From Sphingopyxis sp. PAMC25046 (GTDB taxonomy: Bacteria > Pseudomonadota > Alphaproteobacteria > Sphingomonadales > Sphingomonadaceae): DNA of 64,000 bases. Both the position numbers and the translations under genes were made by a program. The notes beneath the pieces were generated by a model. The model made no database searches. It was given only the letters and a program-made list of their open reading frames with translations, and was not told where the DNA came from. Of the stretch, positions 1 to 7,389 are shown piece after piece; the stretch's first letter is position 1, and each line of letters opens with the position of its first letter. The DNA is taken from NCBI RefSeq assembly GCF_004795895.1, contig NZ_CP039250.1, positions 3,348,001 through 3,412,000 of the forward strand, given 5' to 3'.

Positions 1-2
1 CC

Positions 3-65
3 GAGCCGCCGCGCCACAGTTTCTTCGTCGAGCCGCTGCGCGCGCAGGCCGACCTGCCCCTATGA
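3..65 (+). CDS. C-terminal end of an unidentified protein (partial)
   Basis: An open frame enters from the left edge and ends at TGA 63-65, giving a 20-residue tail that finishes ADLPL. The stop overlaps the ATG of the following AlkB-like gene in an ATGA arrangement, so the two are probably translationally coupled. Too little is present to name a family. Confidence 0.5.
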   Translation, partial: EPPRHSFFVEPLRAQADLPL

Positions 66-658
66 ATATCGAGGACCTCGCCCATCCCCCGCGCGCTCGC
101 GCAGCCCATCAAGGCGATCTTTTCGGCCCCTCGCTTCCCGGGCTCGCTTATGGCGAGGCCGTGCTCACCGCCGAGGAGGAACGCGAGGCGATCGCGCGCA
201 TGCAAAGCGCCGGCCTCACGCCGTTCCAGTTCCAGCAATGGGAGGGCAAAAGGCTGACGCGCTCCTTCGGCTGGACTTATGATTTCCAGACGGGCCGCTT
301 CGCGCCCGGCGATCCGGTCCCCGACTGGATCGAGCCGCTCCGCGCCCGCGCCGCAGCCTTCGCCGAGCTGGCACCGGACGCGCTCGAGCAGGTTCTGATG
401 ATCGAATATGGCGTCGGCGCCGGTATCGGTTGGCACAAGGACCGCCCCGTATTCGAACATGTCGTGGGCGTCTCGCTCGGAGCCCCCGCGACCATGCGCT
501 TCCGCCGGCGCAAGGGCGACAAGTTCGAGCGCGCCAGCGCCGAACTCGCACCGCGTTCGATCTATCATCTCGCAGGCGAAATCCGCGACGAATGGGAACA
601 TAGCATCGCGGCGATGGGTGCGCGGCGCTGGTCGATCACCTTCCGTAGCCTCCGCTGA
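62..658 (+). CDS. AlkB-like 2-oxoglutarate/Fe(II)-dependent dioxygenase
   Basis: A 198-residue protein with the AlkB fold signature. The iron ligands are visible as H125-x-D127 (GWHKD) and H180 (EWEHS), and arginines near 188-195 (ARRWSITFR) match the 2-oxoglutarate-binding motif. Family members oxidatively remove alkyl groups from DNA or RNA bases, or act on proteins; this short bacterial type is usually annotated only as AlkB-like. The ATG overlaps the stop of the preceding partial gene by ATGA, which supports the start and suggests an operon. The gene converges on the next one with 13 bases between stops. The substrate is not determined by sequence. Confidence 0.88.
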   Translation: MNIEDLAHPPRARAAHQGDLFGPSLPGLAYGEAVLTAEEEREAIARMQSAGLTPFQFQQWEGKRLTRSFGWTYDFQTGRFAPGDPVPDWIEPLRARAAAFAELAPDALEQVLMIEYGVGAGIGWHKDRPVFEHVVGVSLGAPATMRFRRRKGDKFERASAELAPRSIYHLAGEIRDEWEHSIAAMGARRWSITFRSLR

Positions 659-671
659 GAAAAGCCTAAAA

Positions 672-1073
672 TCAGCCGGTCGCCGGAAGAGCCGAGCAAT
701 GCGCAAGCACCACGCGCCAGCGCCCCGCTTCGCGATACCAGACACGCGAATAAGCGAAGCGCCCGAAGAAGGCCGCACCATCATAAAAGCCCGCGAGATC
801 CACGGTCACGCAGACCGTCGCGCTGTCGCCGCGAATATGTATGTCGGGCGACGCCACCGCTTCGATCGTCTCGATCCGGAGCAGGCCCGAGCGGTGCGCC
901 GCGAGATCGTCGCTCTTCGACAGGCGCTTGCCATCCTGATCGGTGAAGCAGAGCGTGTCCTCGAGGAGCGCGTCGAGCGCCGCGACATCTCCAGCGAGCA
1001 TGGCCGAACGCAGCGCGGCTTCGGCTTCGGTGATCGCATCCATATTCAGCAGGTCTCGCCTTTCCATATCCAC
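672..1073 (-). CDS. NTF2-like (DUF4440-type) protein
   Basis: A 133-residue protein with the small alpha+beta cone fold pattern of the SnoaL/DUF4440 group: an N-terminal helical part (EAEAALRSAMLAGD), a central LEDTLCFTDQDG strand, and a C-terminal strand pair ending GRWRVVLAH. Such proteins are small ligand-binding domains or enzymes of varied function, so no specific role is claimed. Methionines at residues 1, 3 and 11 all lie before the domain. The third (position 1043) fits the usual length of the family, so the true protein may be 123 residues. Confidence 0.75.
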   Translation of the reverse strand: MDMERRDLLNMDAITEAEAALRSAMLAGDVAALDALLEDTLCFTDQDGKRLSKSDDLAAHRSGLLRIETIEAVASPDIHIRGDSATVCVTVDLAGFYDGAAFFGRFAYSRVWYREAGRWRVVLAHCSALPATG

Positions 1074-1103
1074 GCTATCGCATGGCCAGCGCGCTGGCGC
1101 GTT

Positions 1104-1253
1104 TCAGATACCGAGCCGCTCCCAGAATTCGTCGGCGCTGAGCGCCTTCCGTTTCTCACGCGAGCGCGGCTCGCCGTGCCGCCAGCTCGGGTGCGGAACT
1201 GGCGCTGTCACGCGGCGCGCCTTGCGGGAATCGGAGGGAGTGTCATGGTTCAT
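1104..1253 (-). CDS. Small basic hypothetical protein
   Basis: A 49-residue frame that starts MNHDTPSDSRKARR and ends DEFWERLGI, with an AGGAA-type purine stretch before the ATG. It is highly charged, lacks a membrane segment and has no motif I recognise. The frame is open further upstream, but the extension has no credible start signal. It sits in the same orientation as its neighbours. It could be a real short protein or chance. Confidence 0.45.
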   Translation of the reverse strand: MNHDTPSDSRKARRVTAPVPHPSWRHGEPRSREKRKALSADEFWERLGI

Positions 1254-1323
1254 CTCAGGCGTTCCTGCCCGCAAAAACCTCGGACAAATGTTTAAGTTCC
1301 CGCCGAAAAACCATTCACCCCAT

Positions 1324-1578
1324 TTATCGAAAAGGCGAGTCCGGGCGCTGCAGAAGTTCGGAAATATCATCGGCAGAGAAGGCCTGCCCATTTTCGAGGA
1401 TGAGGCGGTACTGCTGGCGCTCCGCAGGCGAAGCCGCAACAAAGGCCGGCAATATCTCCCTGAGCGGACGCGGCGCGGCCTCCTCTTCGGGCAATGGCGG
1501 CAGCTCGACGCCCTCCCGCTCTTCGTGCTTGCGGGTCAGCGTGGCGGGCTGGTCCCAGATCGCATCGCCAGCAGACAT
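1324..1578 (-). CDS. Hypothetical protein, acidic, 84 residues
   Basis: An 84-residue acidic protein with an aspartate/glutamate-rich middle (LPPLPEEEAAPRPLREILPAF) and a C-terminal segment that reads like short helices (SPAERQQYRLILENG, SADDISELLQ). Its ATG lies 3 bases after the stop of the DUF3606 gene, so the two form a short minus-strand operon. I do not recognise the family. The context is small stress-type proteins. Confidence 0.6.
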   Translation of the reverse strand: MSAGDAIWDQPATLTRKHEEREGVELPPLPEEEAAPRPLREILPAFVAASPAERQQYRLILENGQAFSADDISELLQRPDSPFR

Positions 1579-1581
1579 GGG

Positions 1582-1761
1582 TCAGCCCTTGTTGAGATAA
1601 GCACGGACAGCGTCCACCGAATTCCCTACCGCGTCTACGGCCTCGCGGAGCTCCTGCTCGCTCACGCCGAGCGCCTTGGTCCAATCCCGCACTTCATAAT
1701 CCTCGCGAAAGCTGATCCGCGCGCGATCGGCCGCGCCCACCTCATTCTTGCCATCTGCCAT
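1582..1761 (-). CDS. DUF3606 domain protein
   Basis: A 59-residue protein (MADGKNEVG...AYLNKG). The segment EVRDWTKALGVSEQELREAV followed by AVRAYL is the DUF3606 pattern, a short helical domain common in alpha- and betaproteobacterial genomes with unknown function. The start follows a GAAGGAG ribosome-binding site. The next gene begins immediately after its stop. Confidence 0.8.
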   Translation of the reverse strand: MADGKNEVGAADRARISFREDYEVRDWTKALGVSEQELREAVDAVGNSVDAVRAYLNKG

Positions 1762-1824
1762 GATGTCACTCCTTCAAGGGGCAACGCATGCGACTCCCGC
1801 GAGTTGCGCCGCCGACAGACGCAA

Positions 1825-1849
1825 GGAACGCGGCGGGGTGTGGCGCGTC
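1825..1849 (+). promoter_or_regulatory. Possible EcfG-type general-stress promoter upstream of the GFA gene
   Basis: GGAAC (1825-1829), 16 bases, then CGTC (1846-1849). The alphaproteobacterial general stress sigma factor recognises GGAAC-N16/17-CGTT; here the last base differs. The position, about 45 bases before the start codon at 1894, is suitable. It could be chance in GC-rich DNA. Confidence 0.3.
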
Positions 1850-1893
1850 TACACCCAAGGGTCTGTGTCGTTGCAAATGCACAGGAGAGAAAT

Positions 1894-2328
1894 ATGCTGG
1901 AAGGCGGCTGCGCCTGCGGCGCCATTCGCTATCGGCTCAAGGTCGACCCCTATGACACGGGCTGGTGCCATTGCCGGATCTGCCAGCGGGTGTCCGGCAC
2001 CGGCGGCATGATTTTCACCACGGTTCCACTCAGCGCCTTTCACATCGAACGCGGCGAGGATAGTTTCGGTCAGTTCCGTTCGACGCCTTTTGGGTCGCGC
2101 ACCTGTTGCTTCGATTGCGGCGCTCCTCTGACCATCCATGTCCGCCATCAGCCGGACGAAATCGATATCGCGGTGGGTTCGCTCGACGATCCGGAAGCGG
2201 TCGCGCCCGAATTCCATCTTTATGCGGCGGCGGCTCCGCCTTGGGCGCTCCCTAACGACGGGCTGCCGCGATACGATGCGCTGCGCCCTGCGACGCGCGG
2301 GCTGGAGCCGGGACAGACCGAGGCCTGA
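1894..2328 (+). CDS. GFA-family (glutathione-dependent formaldehyde-activating-like) zinc protein
   Basis: A 144-residue protein with the zinc-binding cysteine pattern of the GFA/CENP-V domain: GGCACGAIRY near residue 5, CHCRICQR near 25-32 and CFDCGAPL near 72-79. Members bind structural zinc through these cysteines, and most have no proven substrate despite the family name. The start is set by AGGAGA 6 bases before the ATG; the open frame extends far upstream but only as a shadow of minus-strand genes. It converges on the next minus-strand gene, with a terminator between. Confidence 0.87.
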   Translation: MLEGGCACGAIRYRLKVDPYDTGWCHCRICQRVSGTGGMIFTTVPLSAFHIERGEDSFGQFRSTPFGSRTCCFDCGAPLTIHVRHQPDEIDIAVGSLDDPEAVAPEFHLYAAAAPPWALPNDGLPRYDALRPATRGLEPGQTEA

Positions 2329-2352
2329 CCTCAGGCCTCTGCGATGCCGACA

Positions 2353-2384
2353 ATAAAAAGCCGGGCCGCACATCGTGCGGCCCG
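2353..2384 (-). terminator. Rho-independent terminator for the 2413-2721 gene
   Basis: A perfect 10-bp stem, CGGGCCGCAC/GTGCGGCCCG, with a 3-base loop (2362-2384). Read on the minus strand it is followed by CTTTTTA. It lies directly after the stop of the minus-strand glutamine-rich gene. Confidence 0.8.
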
Positions 2385-2412
2385 ACAAGCGGCGAAGGAG
2401 TCGCCGTGGGTT

Positions 2413-2721
2413 TCAGTTGCCTTGGCCGATGTCCGGATCGCTGACGCGACTTTCGCCTTCGTTGCGGTGCTCGGCGTCCTGCTGTTCCTGCTGTTCCTGC
2501 TGGCGATTGCTGTTGTCGCTTCCGCCCTGCTGCGAACCGCCTTGCTGGCCCTGATTCTGCTGGGCCGGGTTGAGGTCCTGCTTCTGCTGTCCGCGATCCT
2601 GCTGGATCTGGCCGGCATTGGTTTCGCCTTGCTGGCGGCTAACCTGCTGACCCTGCTGAGCCTGACTGCCGCGGTTTTCGCCTGGGCCGCCCTGCCGTTC
2701 GCCTTTCCGTTCGTCTGCCAC
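2413..2721 (-). CDS. Glutamine-rich, disordered hydrophilic protein
   Basis: A 102-residue protein, almost free of hydrophobic residues. A charged N-terminus (ADERKGERQGGPGENRG) is followed by repeats rich in QQ, QQG and QEQ, ending SDPDIGQGN. The chosen start is a GTG with GGAGAG upstream; the longer ATG frame (to 2805) would add an unrelated segment. Composition resembles hydrophilins and other desiccation- or stress-associated disordered proteins, but that is inference. Two more disordered small genes follow at 2858-3306 on the same strand. Confidence 0.6.
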   Translation of the reverse strand: MADERKGERQGGPGENRGSQAQQGQQVSRQQGETNAGQIQQDRGQQKQDLNPAQQNQGQQGGSQQGGSDNSNRQQEQQEQQDAEHRNEGESRVSDPDIGQGN

Positions 2722-2857
2722 GATCACTCTCCTGCTTGGGATGACCAAGAGACGTCCGCCGATTGCCCGTTGTTCCGCTGCCGGTTCTCCGCCAGACGAA
2801 AACACGCAACGGAGTTAACCCAGGTCAAGAACATCCCCGCCCCAGGGCTCAGCCATG

Positions 2858-3100
2858 TCAGCGGGGCTGTCCCTCACCCTCACGCCCGGCCCGGGTATCG
2901 TCTTCCTCGCCAACGCGCGTCCCGCTTTCGGGATTGTAATTGGCGGGGATGCTTCCGCCGCTTTCCGGGTCGCGCTTCGGTTCCCGGTCGAGCGTGTCGC
3001 TCGGACGCCGCGCCGCGCCCTCGGGCTGGTTCTCGGTGGAGATGTTCGGGTTCTTCGTTTTTTCGGTCGGGACGTCGCCCACCTTGCGGAACTTCGTCAT
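2858..3100 (-). CDS. Hydrophilic hypothetical protein, 80 residues
   Basis: An 80-residue, charge-rich, low-hydrophobicity protein starting MTKFRKVGDVPTEKTKNPN and ending GREGEGQPR. Its ATG overlaps the stop of the upstream 69-residue gene by four bases, which supports both being translated. No motif is recognised; it is predicted to be mostly disordered. Confidence 0.6.
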   Translation of the reverse strand: MTKFRKVGDVPTEKTKNPNISTENQPEGAARRPSDTLDREPKRDPESGGSIPANYNPESGTRVGEEDDTRAGREGEGQPR

Positions 3101-3306
3101 TTATCGCCTCCTTCAGAGGGGGAAGATTTCACGCGATCCTGCCGGGCAAGATCGTCTTCGGGCGGGCGTCTATCGCCCGGAATGCCTGGCAGCGATGTAT
3201 CGCGGCCACCCCTTTCGTCGGCACGCGGCGCGGGGTCCTTCGGCCGGATCTGCTCGCCGGGTCCGCTTTGCGTCCCATCGTCACGTCCATCAGGTCTGTC
3301 CATCAC
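3097..3306 (-). CDS. Hydrophilic hypothetical protein, 69 residues
   Basis: A 69-residue protein dominated by D, R, P, G and E (MMDRPDGRDDGTQSGPGEQ...), with no hydrophobic core and therefore likely disordered. It overlaps the downstream 80-residue gene by ATGA. Together with the glutamine-rich gene it forms a run of three disordered small proteins. Confidence 0.5.
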   Translation of the reverse strand: MMDRPDGRDDGTQSGPGEQIRPKDPAPRADERGGRDTSLPGIPGDRRPPEDDLARQDRVKSSPSEGGDK

Positions 3307-3427
3307 GCATCTCCTCGCATTCTAGCGAAGAGACGCGCCCCTGGTGGCGAAGTTGCGAGGACAAGTTCGAGAACGGCCGCATTTCGGGCGAGATTTGATC
3401 TGGATCAGCTTCCGGGCGCTGCCGCCA

Positions 3428-3853
3428 TCACAGGAGATAGGCGCGCAGGATAAAGGCCGCGATCGCAAACAGCGCCGCGAGGAAGAACAGAATGGCGGCG
3501 CGGGTGCTCCATAGGCTCGAGCGCCCCCGGATCATCCGGATGCCACTGACGAAGACCGCCAGGCCCATCAGCAGCATCGCTCCGAGCACGACGATGACGA
3601 GGCTCGCATTCCCGGCGGTTGCCGCGGGATTGCGGAGCGGCGCGCCCGCGAGCGCCGCAACAAGGTTCGGCGCGAGCATCCATATCGCGGCCGCCATCAC
3701 CAGCGACTGGATGGCGGCGAGCTGCACGACGTGCCATCCCCGGCGCGCCAGCTCCGCATCGCCGAAGGCCGCGCGCCCGCACACGGGGCAGGTCGTGGCC
3801 ATATAGGGCGTTTGCTCGCCGCAAAGCGGACTGAGACAGCTGCTCTGCGGCAT
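3428..3853 (-). CDS. Zinc-ribbon membrane protein
   Basis: A 141-residue protein. The N-terminus carries CxxxxC and CxxC pairs (CLSPLC, CPVC), a likely zinc ribbon. Three hydrophobic segments follow, near residues 45-70, 85-105 and 118-138 (the last reads AILFFLAALFAIAAFILRAYLL in part). The start was placed at the ATG after GAGGGGAAGAGG, giving MPQSSCL; an upstream ATG at 3895 would add 14 residues. Such proteins are widespread, with no defined function. Confidence 0.65.
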   Translation of the reverse strand: MPQSSCLSPLCGEQTPYMATTCPVCGRAAFGDAELARRGWHVVQLAAIQSLVMAAAIWMLAPNLVAALAGAPLRNPAATAGNASLVIVVLGAMLLMGLAVFVSGIRMIRGRSSLWSTRAAILFFLAALFAIAAFILRAYLL

Positions 3854-3965
3854 CCTCTTCCCCTCGATCAGCGCGAATTTTGCCGCGGGCGGCAACAGCG
3901 ATCAAGACCCATTGCACGCCAGCCCTCGACCGGAACGAAAGCCGCCGCCCTGGAGTCTTGAGACC

Positions 3966-4844
3966 ATGGCCGATCCCGTCGTCACCGCGCTTCGCGAAGC
4001 TGCAACCCACCGCGGCTTCCGGCTGCTGGCGTCGCGCGTGCGAACGCCGGGCAAGGGCGACTATGGCAAGTTCGGCCTCACAGATCCCGAGGGAAAGCCG
4101 GTCCTCGGCGTCGGCAAAGATGGGCTCGGCGCAAGCGCGGAGGAGATCGAGGCGTTTCTGCGCCGCAGCGAGATGGAGTTTTGGAAACGCTCGGCCGCCG
4201 CGCCCGCGCAAAAATCGAAAAAGCCGAAATCTGCGAAAGCGCCACCTCCCGCTTTATCTCCCGCACCTGAAAGATCGCGGCGTACGAAGGCGCCTGCGAA
4301 GCCGCCGTCTCCACATTCGCCCGCGCCGGCGAAGGAGAGGCCGAAGCCCAAGGCCAAAGCGGCGGTGCCGCCGCTGCGATTTCGGCTCGCCAAGCCGAGC
4401 GATGGTCCGGCACTCGACCGACTGCTCGGCATGAAGGACAAAGGCGTCGCGGCCTCCCGTGTTGCGGCCTGCCACAAGGCGGGCGGCGGGGTGGTGGTGG
4501 CCGAACGCGGCGAGGTCATCGGATGCATCGCCTGTCTGCCCGTCCCCGCGCTCCACCGTCCGCCCGCCGGCCGGATTGCGACATTATTCGTCGCCGACCG
4601 GCATCGCCGCGAGGGCATCGGCACAATGCTGGTCGAACAGGCGGCCGCGCTGTCGGCGAAGGCCGGGTGCACGACCATGGAGGCGATGAGCGACATCGAG
4701 ATCCGCAGCGCGCACGGCTTCTTCCGCAAGCTCGACTTCGACGAGACGAGCTATCGCTTCGCCCGCACCCTGAAGGAGAAGCCTAAAAATGACGATGCAA
4801 GAATGCCTCATCCTGCGCGGCAAGGGCCGCGTCCCGAACGATGA
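3966..4844 (+). CDS. GNAT-family N-acetyltransferase with N-terminal domain and Pro/Lys linker
   Basis: A 292-residue protein in three parts. Residues 1-75 are a small domain (GFRLLASRVRTPGKGDYGKFGL) that resembles other short nucleic-acid or lysate-type N-domains but is not identified. Residues 80-150 are a lysine/proline/alanine-rich linker. Residues 155-280 are a GNAT fold with the acetyl-CoA loop near RHRREGIGTMLVEQA. The last ~20 residues run into the start of the degraded cupin gene, so the natural C-terminus may have been lost when that region decayed. The ATG at 3966 is preferred over 3912 because it begins at the domain. Confidence 0.72.
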   Translation: MADPVVTALREAATHRGFRLLASRVRTPGKGDYGKFGLTDPEGKPVLGVGKDGLGASAEEIEAFLRRSEMEFWKRSAAAPAQKSKKPKSAKAPPPALSPAPERSRRTKAPAKPPSPHSPAPAKERPKPKAKAAVPPLRFRLAKPSDGPALDRLLGMKDKGVAASRVAACHKAGGGVVVAERGEVIGCIACLPVPALHRPPAGRIATLFVADRHRREGIGTMLVEQAAALSAKAGCTTMEAMSDIEIRSAHGFFRKLDFDETSYRFARTLKEKPKNDDARMPHPARQGPRPER

Positions 4845-5270
4845 GAAGCTGCCGGTGATCCTCTACCGCAGTGCGGTAAAGGCCGACGGCCAGCCCGCGG
4901 CCTAACTGTTCGAACCTGCTCGCCGATCATGGCGGGCCGCCCCAACGGCGCGACACGATCTTCGACTATCATCAATTGTCATTCGGCGACGCACGAAGCG
5001 CTCGGAGTGTTTGCCGGGACCGCGACGCTCCTTCTCGGCGGCCGGGCGGGTACGAGGTCGAGGTGGCCGCCGGAGATACCTCCATCCTTCCGGTCGCCCC
5101 GGCCATTGCCGGGTCGGCGCGAGCGGCCATTTTGCCGTCGTCGGCGCCTATCCCGACGGCATGGAGCGGGACATCCAGACCGGAGCGCCCACGAAGTCCG
5201 GCTCTCGATGCGGAGCGTACCTAATCCGCATAGAGGTCCGGTCACGGGCGGAAGCATCTGGACGGATTGA
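4789..5270 (+). pseudogene. Degraded cupin-domain gene
   Basis: A single ancestral cupin protein can be read only by switching frame several times. The first part is 4789-4905 (MTMQECLILRGKGRVPNDEK, then TAA). It continues as DTIFDYHQL (about 4952), ATHEALGVFAGTATLLLGG (about 4985-5043), GYEVEVAAGDTSILP (about 5049-5093), GHCRVGASGHFAVVGAYPDG (about 5103-5162) and finally GPVTGGSIWTD ending at TGA 5270. That requires an in-frame stop and at least four frame changes within 480 bases. The colinear order matches the family found in many sphingomonads. The start has AAGGAG upstream and overlaps the GNAT gene. Confidence 0.72.
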
Positions 5271-5278
5271 CAGCCCCG

Positions 5279-5836
5279 TCAGGCGGGCGCGTTGGCTTCG
5301 GCCAACGCCTCGATGATCGCATCGCAGAAAGCCGGAAGATCGTCGGGACAGCGGCTCGTGATGATATTGCCATCGACGACCACCGCCTCGTCAACGACCT
5401 CCGCGCCGGCATTGGCGACATCGGTTCGGATCGACTTGTAGCTGGTCATGCGCCGCCCCGAGACGAGCCCCGCTTCGACGAGCAGCCAGGGCGCATGACA
5501 GATGGCCGCAACCGGCTTCCCTGCTTCGGCAAAGCCCTGAATGAGCCCGATCGCATCGGGTTCGACGCGAAGCAGGTCGGGGTTGATCTGGCCGCCGGGA
5601 AGTACGACAGCGTCATATTCGTCGATATTCGCGTGCGCGATCTTGAGATCGACCTCGACATCCGCGCCCCAGTCGTCCTCGTCCCAGCCGGTAATCTCGC
5701 CGGTTTCGATCGAGGCGATGTCGACCTCGGCGCCGGCCGCCTCGAGCCGGTCGCGCGGCACTTCCAGTTCGGATTGCTCGAATCCGTCGGCGGCGATGAT
5801 AAGAATTCGGCGATCGGTAAGGCGGGCGTCGGTCAT
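5279..5836 (-). CDS. PfpI/DJ-1 superfamily protein (type 1 glutamine amidotransferase-like)
   Basis: A 185-residue protein of usual length for the PfpI/YhbO branch. The nucleophile elbow is AAICHAPWLL with C113-H114, and the acidic partner is the glutamate at about residue 20 (GFEQSE). Family members are proposed proteases, chaperones or deglycases that limit glyoxal damage; the biochemical role is debated. The DWGADVEVD and TDVANAGAEVVDE segments are typical. The gene stands alone on the minus strand. A second DJ-1-like gene occurs at 27188. Confidence 0.9.
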   Translation of the reverse strand: MTDARLTDRRILIIAADGFEQSELEVPRDRLEAAGAEVDIASIETGEITGWDEDDWGADVEVDLKIAHANIDEYDAVVLPGGQINPDLLRVEPDAIGLIQGFAEAGKPVAAICHAPWLLVEAGLVSGRRMTSYKSIRTDVANAGAEVVDEAVVVDGNIITSRCPDDLPAFCDAIIEALAEANAPA

Positions 5837-6206
5837 GGATATGCTCCTTTGCTATCCGAACAATGCCCGAGCGCCCCGGTTGTTTCCCCTTCCCGGCCAA
5901 TCAAGCGCCGTAACGCGGTGCGCGGCCCGAAGGGCCGGACACAATGCACTCTTCGCCAGCCCGTAGCGGGGCGGCGTGCGGGCGCGTGCAGCGGGTCGGC
6001 CATCGCTCCGCAAGGAAAGCGAGCCCAAATGTGCCTGCGCGGGAACACTAGCGCGGCCCCGGGTGGCGCCTGCCGCCGCCCGAGCACGCTCATCCGCCGC
6101 GCTCCACCCCGGTCCGCCTTCCCGAAATCGCCGACACCACACCCCGTCCGACCGACCGACGCATCGTCCCTCGCGGTCGATACGATATTCCGGCCCCGAA
6201 ATCGGA
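5837..6206. other. Intergenic region, no gene seen
   Basis: A 370-base GC-rich spacer between two minus-strand genes. Its open frames have no family signature, no good ribosome-binding sites and arginine-rich out-of-frame composition. It should contain the promoter of the PfpI gene, but no clear box was identified. Confidence 0.4.
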
Positions 6207-6911
6207 CTATCGCGCGAAAGCGTCCGCTATGAAATCCCGGCCGAGGCGAAGGCCGACGGGGTCGACGCTGTGCGCGACGCCGTAGGAAACATGGGTCGTA
6301 ACTTCGACGCCGAGGCGCTTGAGCTCGCTCTCCGACATGTGCAGCGCGGCAATCGGAACCACCGGATCGGCCGTCCCATGCACCAAAAGCACGGGGGGCT
6401 TCGGGAGGTCTCCGTGGCTCAGTCCGAGCGTCCCTGCCAGCATGCCGGAATAGCCGACGACGGCAGCCACGGCTCGCGGTCGCCGCAGCCCGACGTGAAG
6501 CGCCATCATGGTTCCCTGGCTGAAGCCGACGATGGCGAGGTCGGCCTCGCTGAGGCCATATTGCGCGAGCTTGCGATCGATGAAGGCGTCGATCGCCGGA
6601 GCAGCCGAGGCCGCGCCCGCCGCGAGCGCGGACGGCGCGAAACCGGAAAGTCCCCACCATTGATAACCCGCCCCCATCATGCCGCAGCGCTGCGGCGCAT
6701 GGGGCGCGAGAAACAAGGTGTCGGGCAGAGCTTCCTGCCACTGCGGCGCGAACGAAATCATGTCGGCGCCGCTCGACCCGAAGCCGTGCAGCAGCAGGAC
6801 AAGTTTCTTTGGGGGAGCCCCTGACCGGGGCTGCAGACTTGCACCATTCACGATCTTCAAAACGCGTTCTTTCCCATGCCTGTGCCGGCCCATTTGGGCA
6901 CGAGCAGTCAA
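6207..6911 (-). CDS. Serine esterase, phospholipase/carboxylesterase family
   Basis: A 234-residue alpha/beta hydrolase of the Abhydrolase_2 (carboxylesterase/acyl-protein thioesterase) family. It has an oxyanion-hole HGFGSSG near 42, the nucleophile motif GFSQG with S131, D182 in HGTADPVVP, and H214 in GVAHSVD. No signal peptide is apparent, so it is probably cytoplasmic. Enzymes of this type hydrolyse short- to medium-chain acyl esters. Methionines at residues 1 and 7 are both possible starts. Nothing nearby indicates a particular pathway. Confidence 0.9.
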   Translation of the reverse strand: MTARAQMGRHRHGKERVLKIVNGASLQPRSGAPPKKLVLLLHGFGSSGADMISFAPQWQEALPDTLFLAPHAPQRCGMMGAGYQWWGLSGFAPSALAAGAASAAPAIDAFIDRKLAQYGLSEADLAIVGFSQGTMMALHVGLRRPRAVAAVVGYSGMLAGTLGLSHGDLPKPPVLLVHGTADPVVPIAALHMSESELKRLGVEVTTHVSYGVAHSVDPVGLRLGRDFIADAFAR

Positions 6912-6961
6912 CTCGGCAACCGCAAGGACACGATGACCGGGACTTATGCTATCCTCCGTTC

Positions 6962-7234
6962 ATGACGACCGGCCTCGAACGAGTCGCCCGTGCGCTTTGC
7001 GAACTGGATGCCCATCCACCCGATGCGACGATGGACGGCAAACCGCTTTGGTGGGATTATCTACCCGAGGCTTGGGCGGCCATCATGGCGCTGCGCGAGC
7101 CCGATCCCGGCATGGTCGGCGCGGGTGCCCGCAAAGCGGGCGAAGGCCCAAGCGAAGACGTCGGCGGAATATTTCGCGCCATGATCGATGCCGCGATGGA
7201 AGGGCATTCCGGCGCTCCGCCGGCGGGCGCGTAA
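6962..7234 (+). CDS. Hypothetical protein, 90 residues
   Basis: A 90-residue protein (MTTGLERVARALCELD...) with a tryptophan-rich middle (KPLWWDYLPEAWAAIMAL) and an amphipathic C-terminal helix (VGGIFRAMIDAAMEG). I do not recognise the family. Composition and codon use look genuine, and it is followed by a clear terminator about 100 bases downstream. Confidence 0.55.
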   Translation: MTTGLERVARALCELDAHPPDATMDGKPLWWDYLPEAWAAIMALREPDPGMVGAGARKAGEGPSEDVGGIFRAMIDAAMEGHSGAPPAGA

Positions 7235-7267
7235 GCCCGGTATTTTTTGAATGGCCGGGACCTTGAG

Positions 7268-7292
7268 GGAACCAATCCTTCGCGCAGGCGTA
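7268..7292 (+). promoter_or_regulatory. Possible EcfG-type promoter
   Basis: GGAAC (7268-7272), a 16-base spacer, then CGTA (7289-7292), close to the alphaproteobacterial general stress promoter GGAAC-N16/17-CGTT. It lies after the 6962-7234 gene, and a strong terminator follows about 40 bases downstream of the box. Confidence 0.35.
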
Positions 7293-7297
7293 TTCCA

Positions 7298-7370
7298 CTT
7301 GCAAGTCCCGGTCTCAGGATCGGACTTCAGGAGAGCCCCGCCGCCTTTGTGCTGCGGGGCTCTACCTTTT
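7298..7370 (+). ncRNA. Candidate small RNA (about 70 nt)
   Basis: A predicted transcript from the possible stress promoter at 7268-7292 to the terminator ending near 7370. It contains no reading frame with a ribosome-binding site. Alternatively the same DNA is only the 3' end of the 6962-7234 message. No known RNA family was recognised. Confidence 0.3.
7332..7370 (+). terminator. Rho-independent terminator
   Basis: A 10-bp perfect stem AGAGCCCCGC/GCGGGGCTCT (7332-7341 with 7354-7363), a 12-base loop, then ACCTTTT. The orientation is plus strand. Confidence 0.75.
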
Positions 7371-7389
7371 CTGCCGTCACGAGCCCGTT

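Noticed and set aside
943..1893. Long upstream extension of the GFA-family gene
   Set aside because: The extension runs antisense to three minus-strand small genes and only the part from 1894 resembles a GFA protein, with a good ribosome-binding site there.
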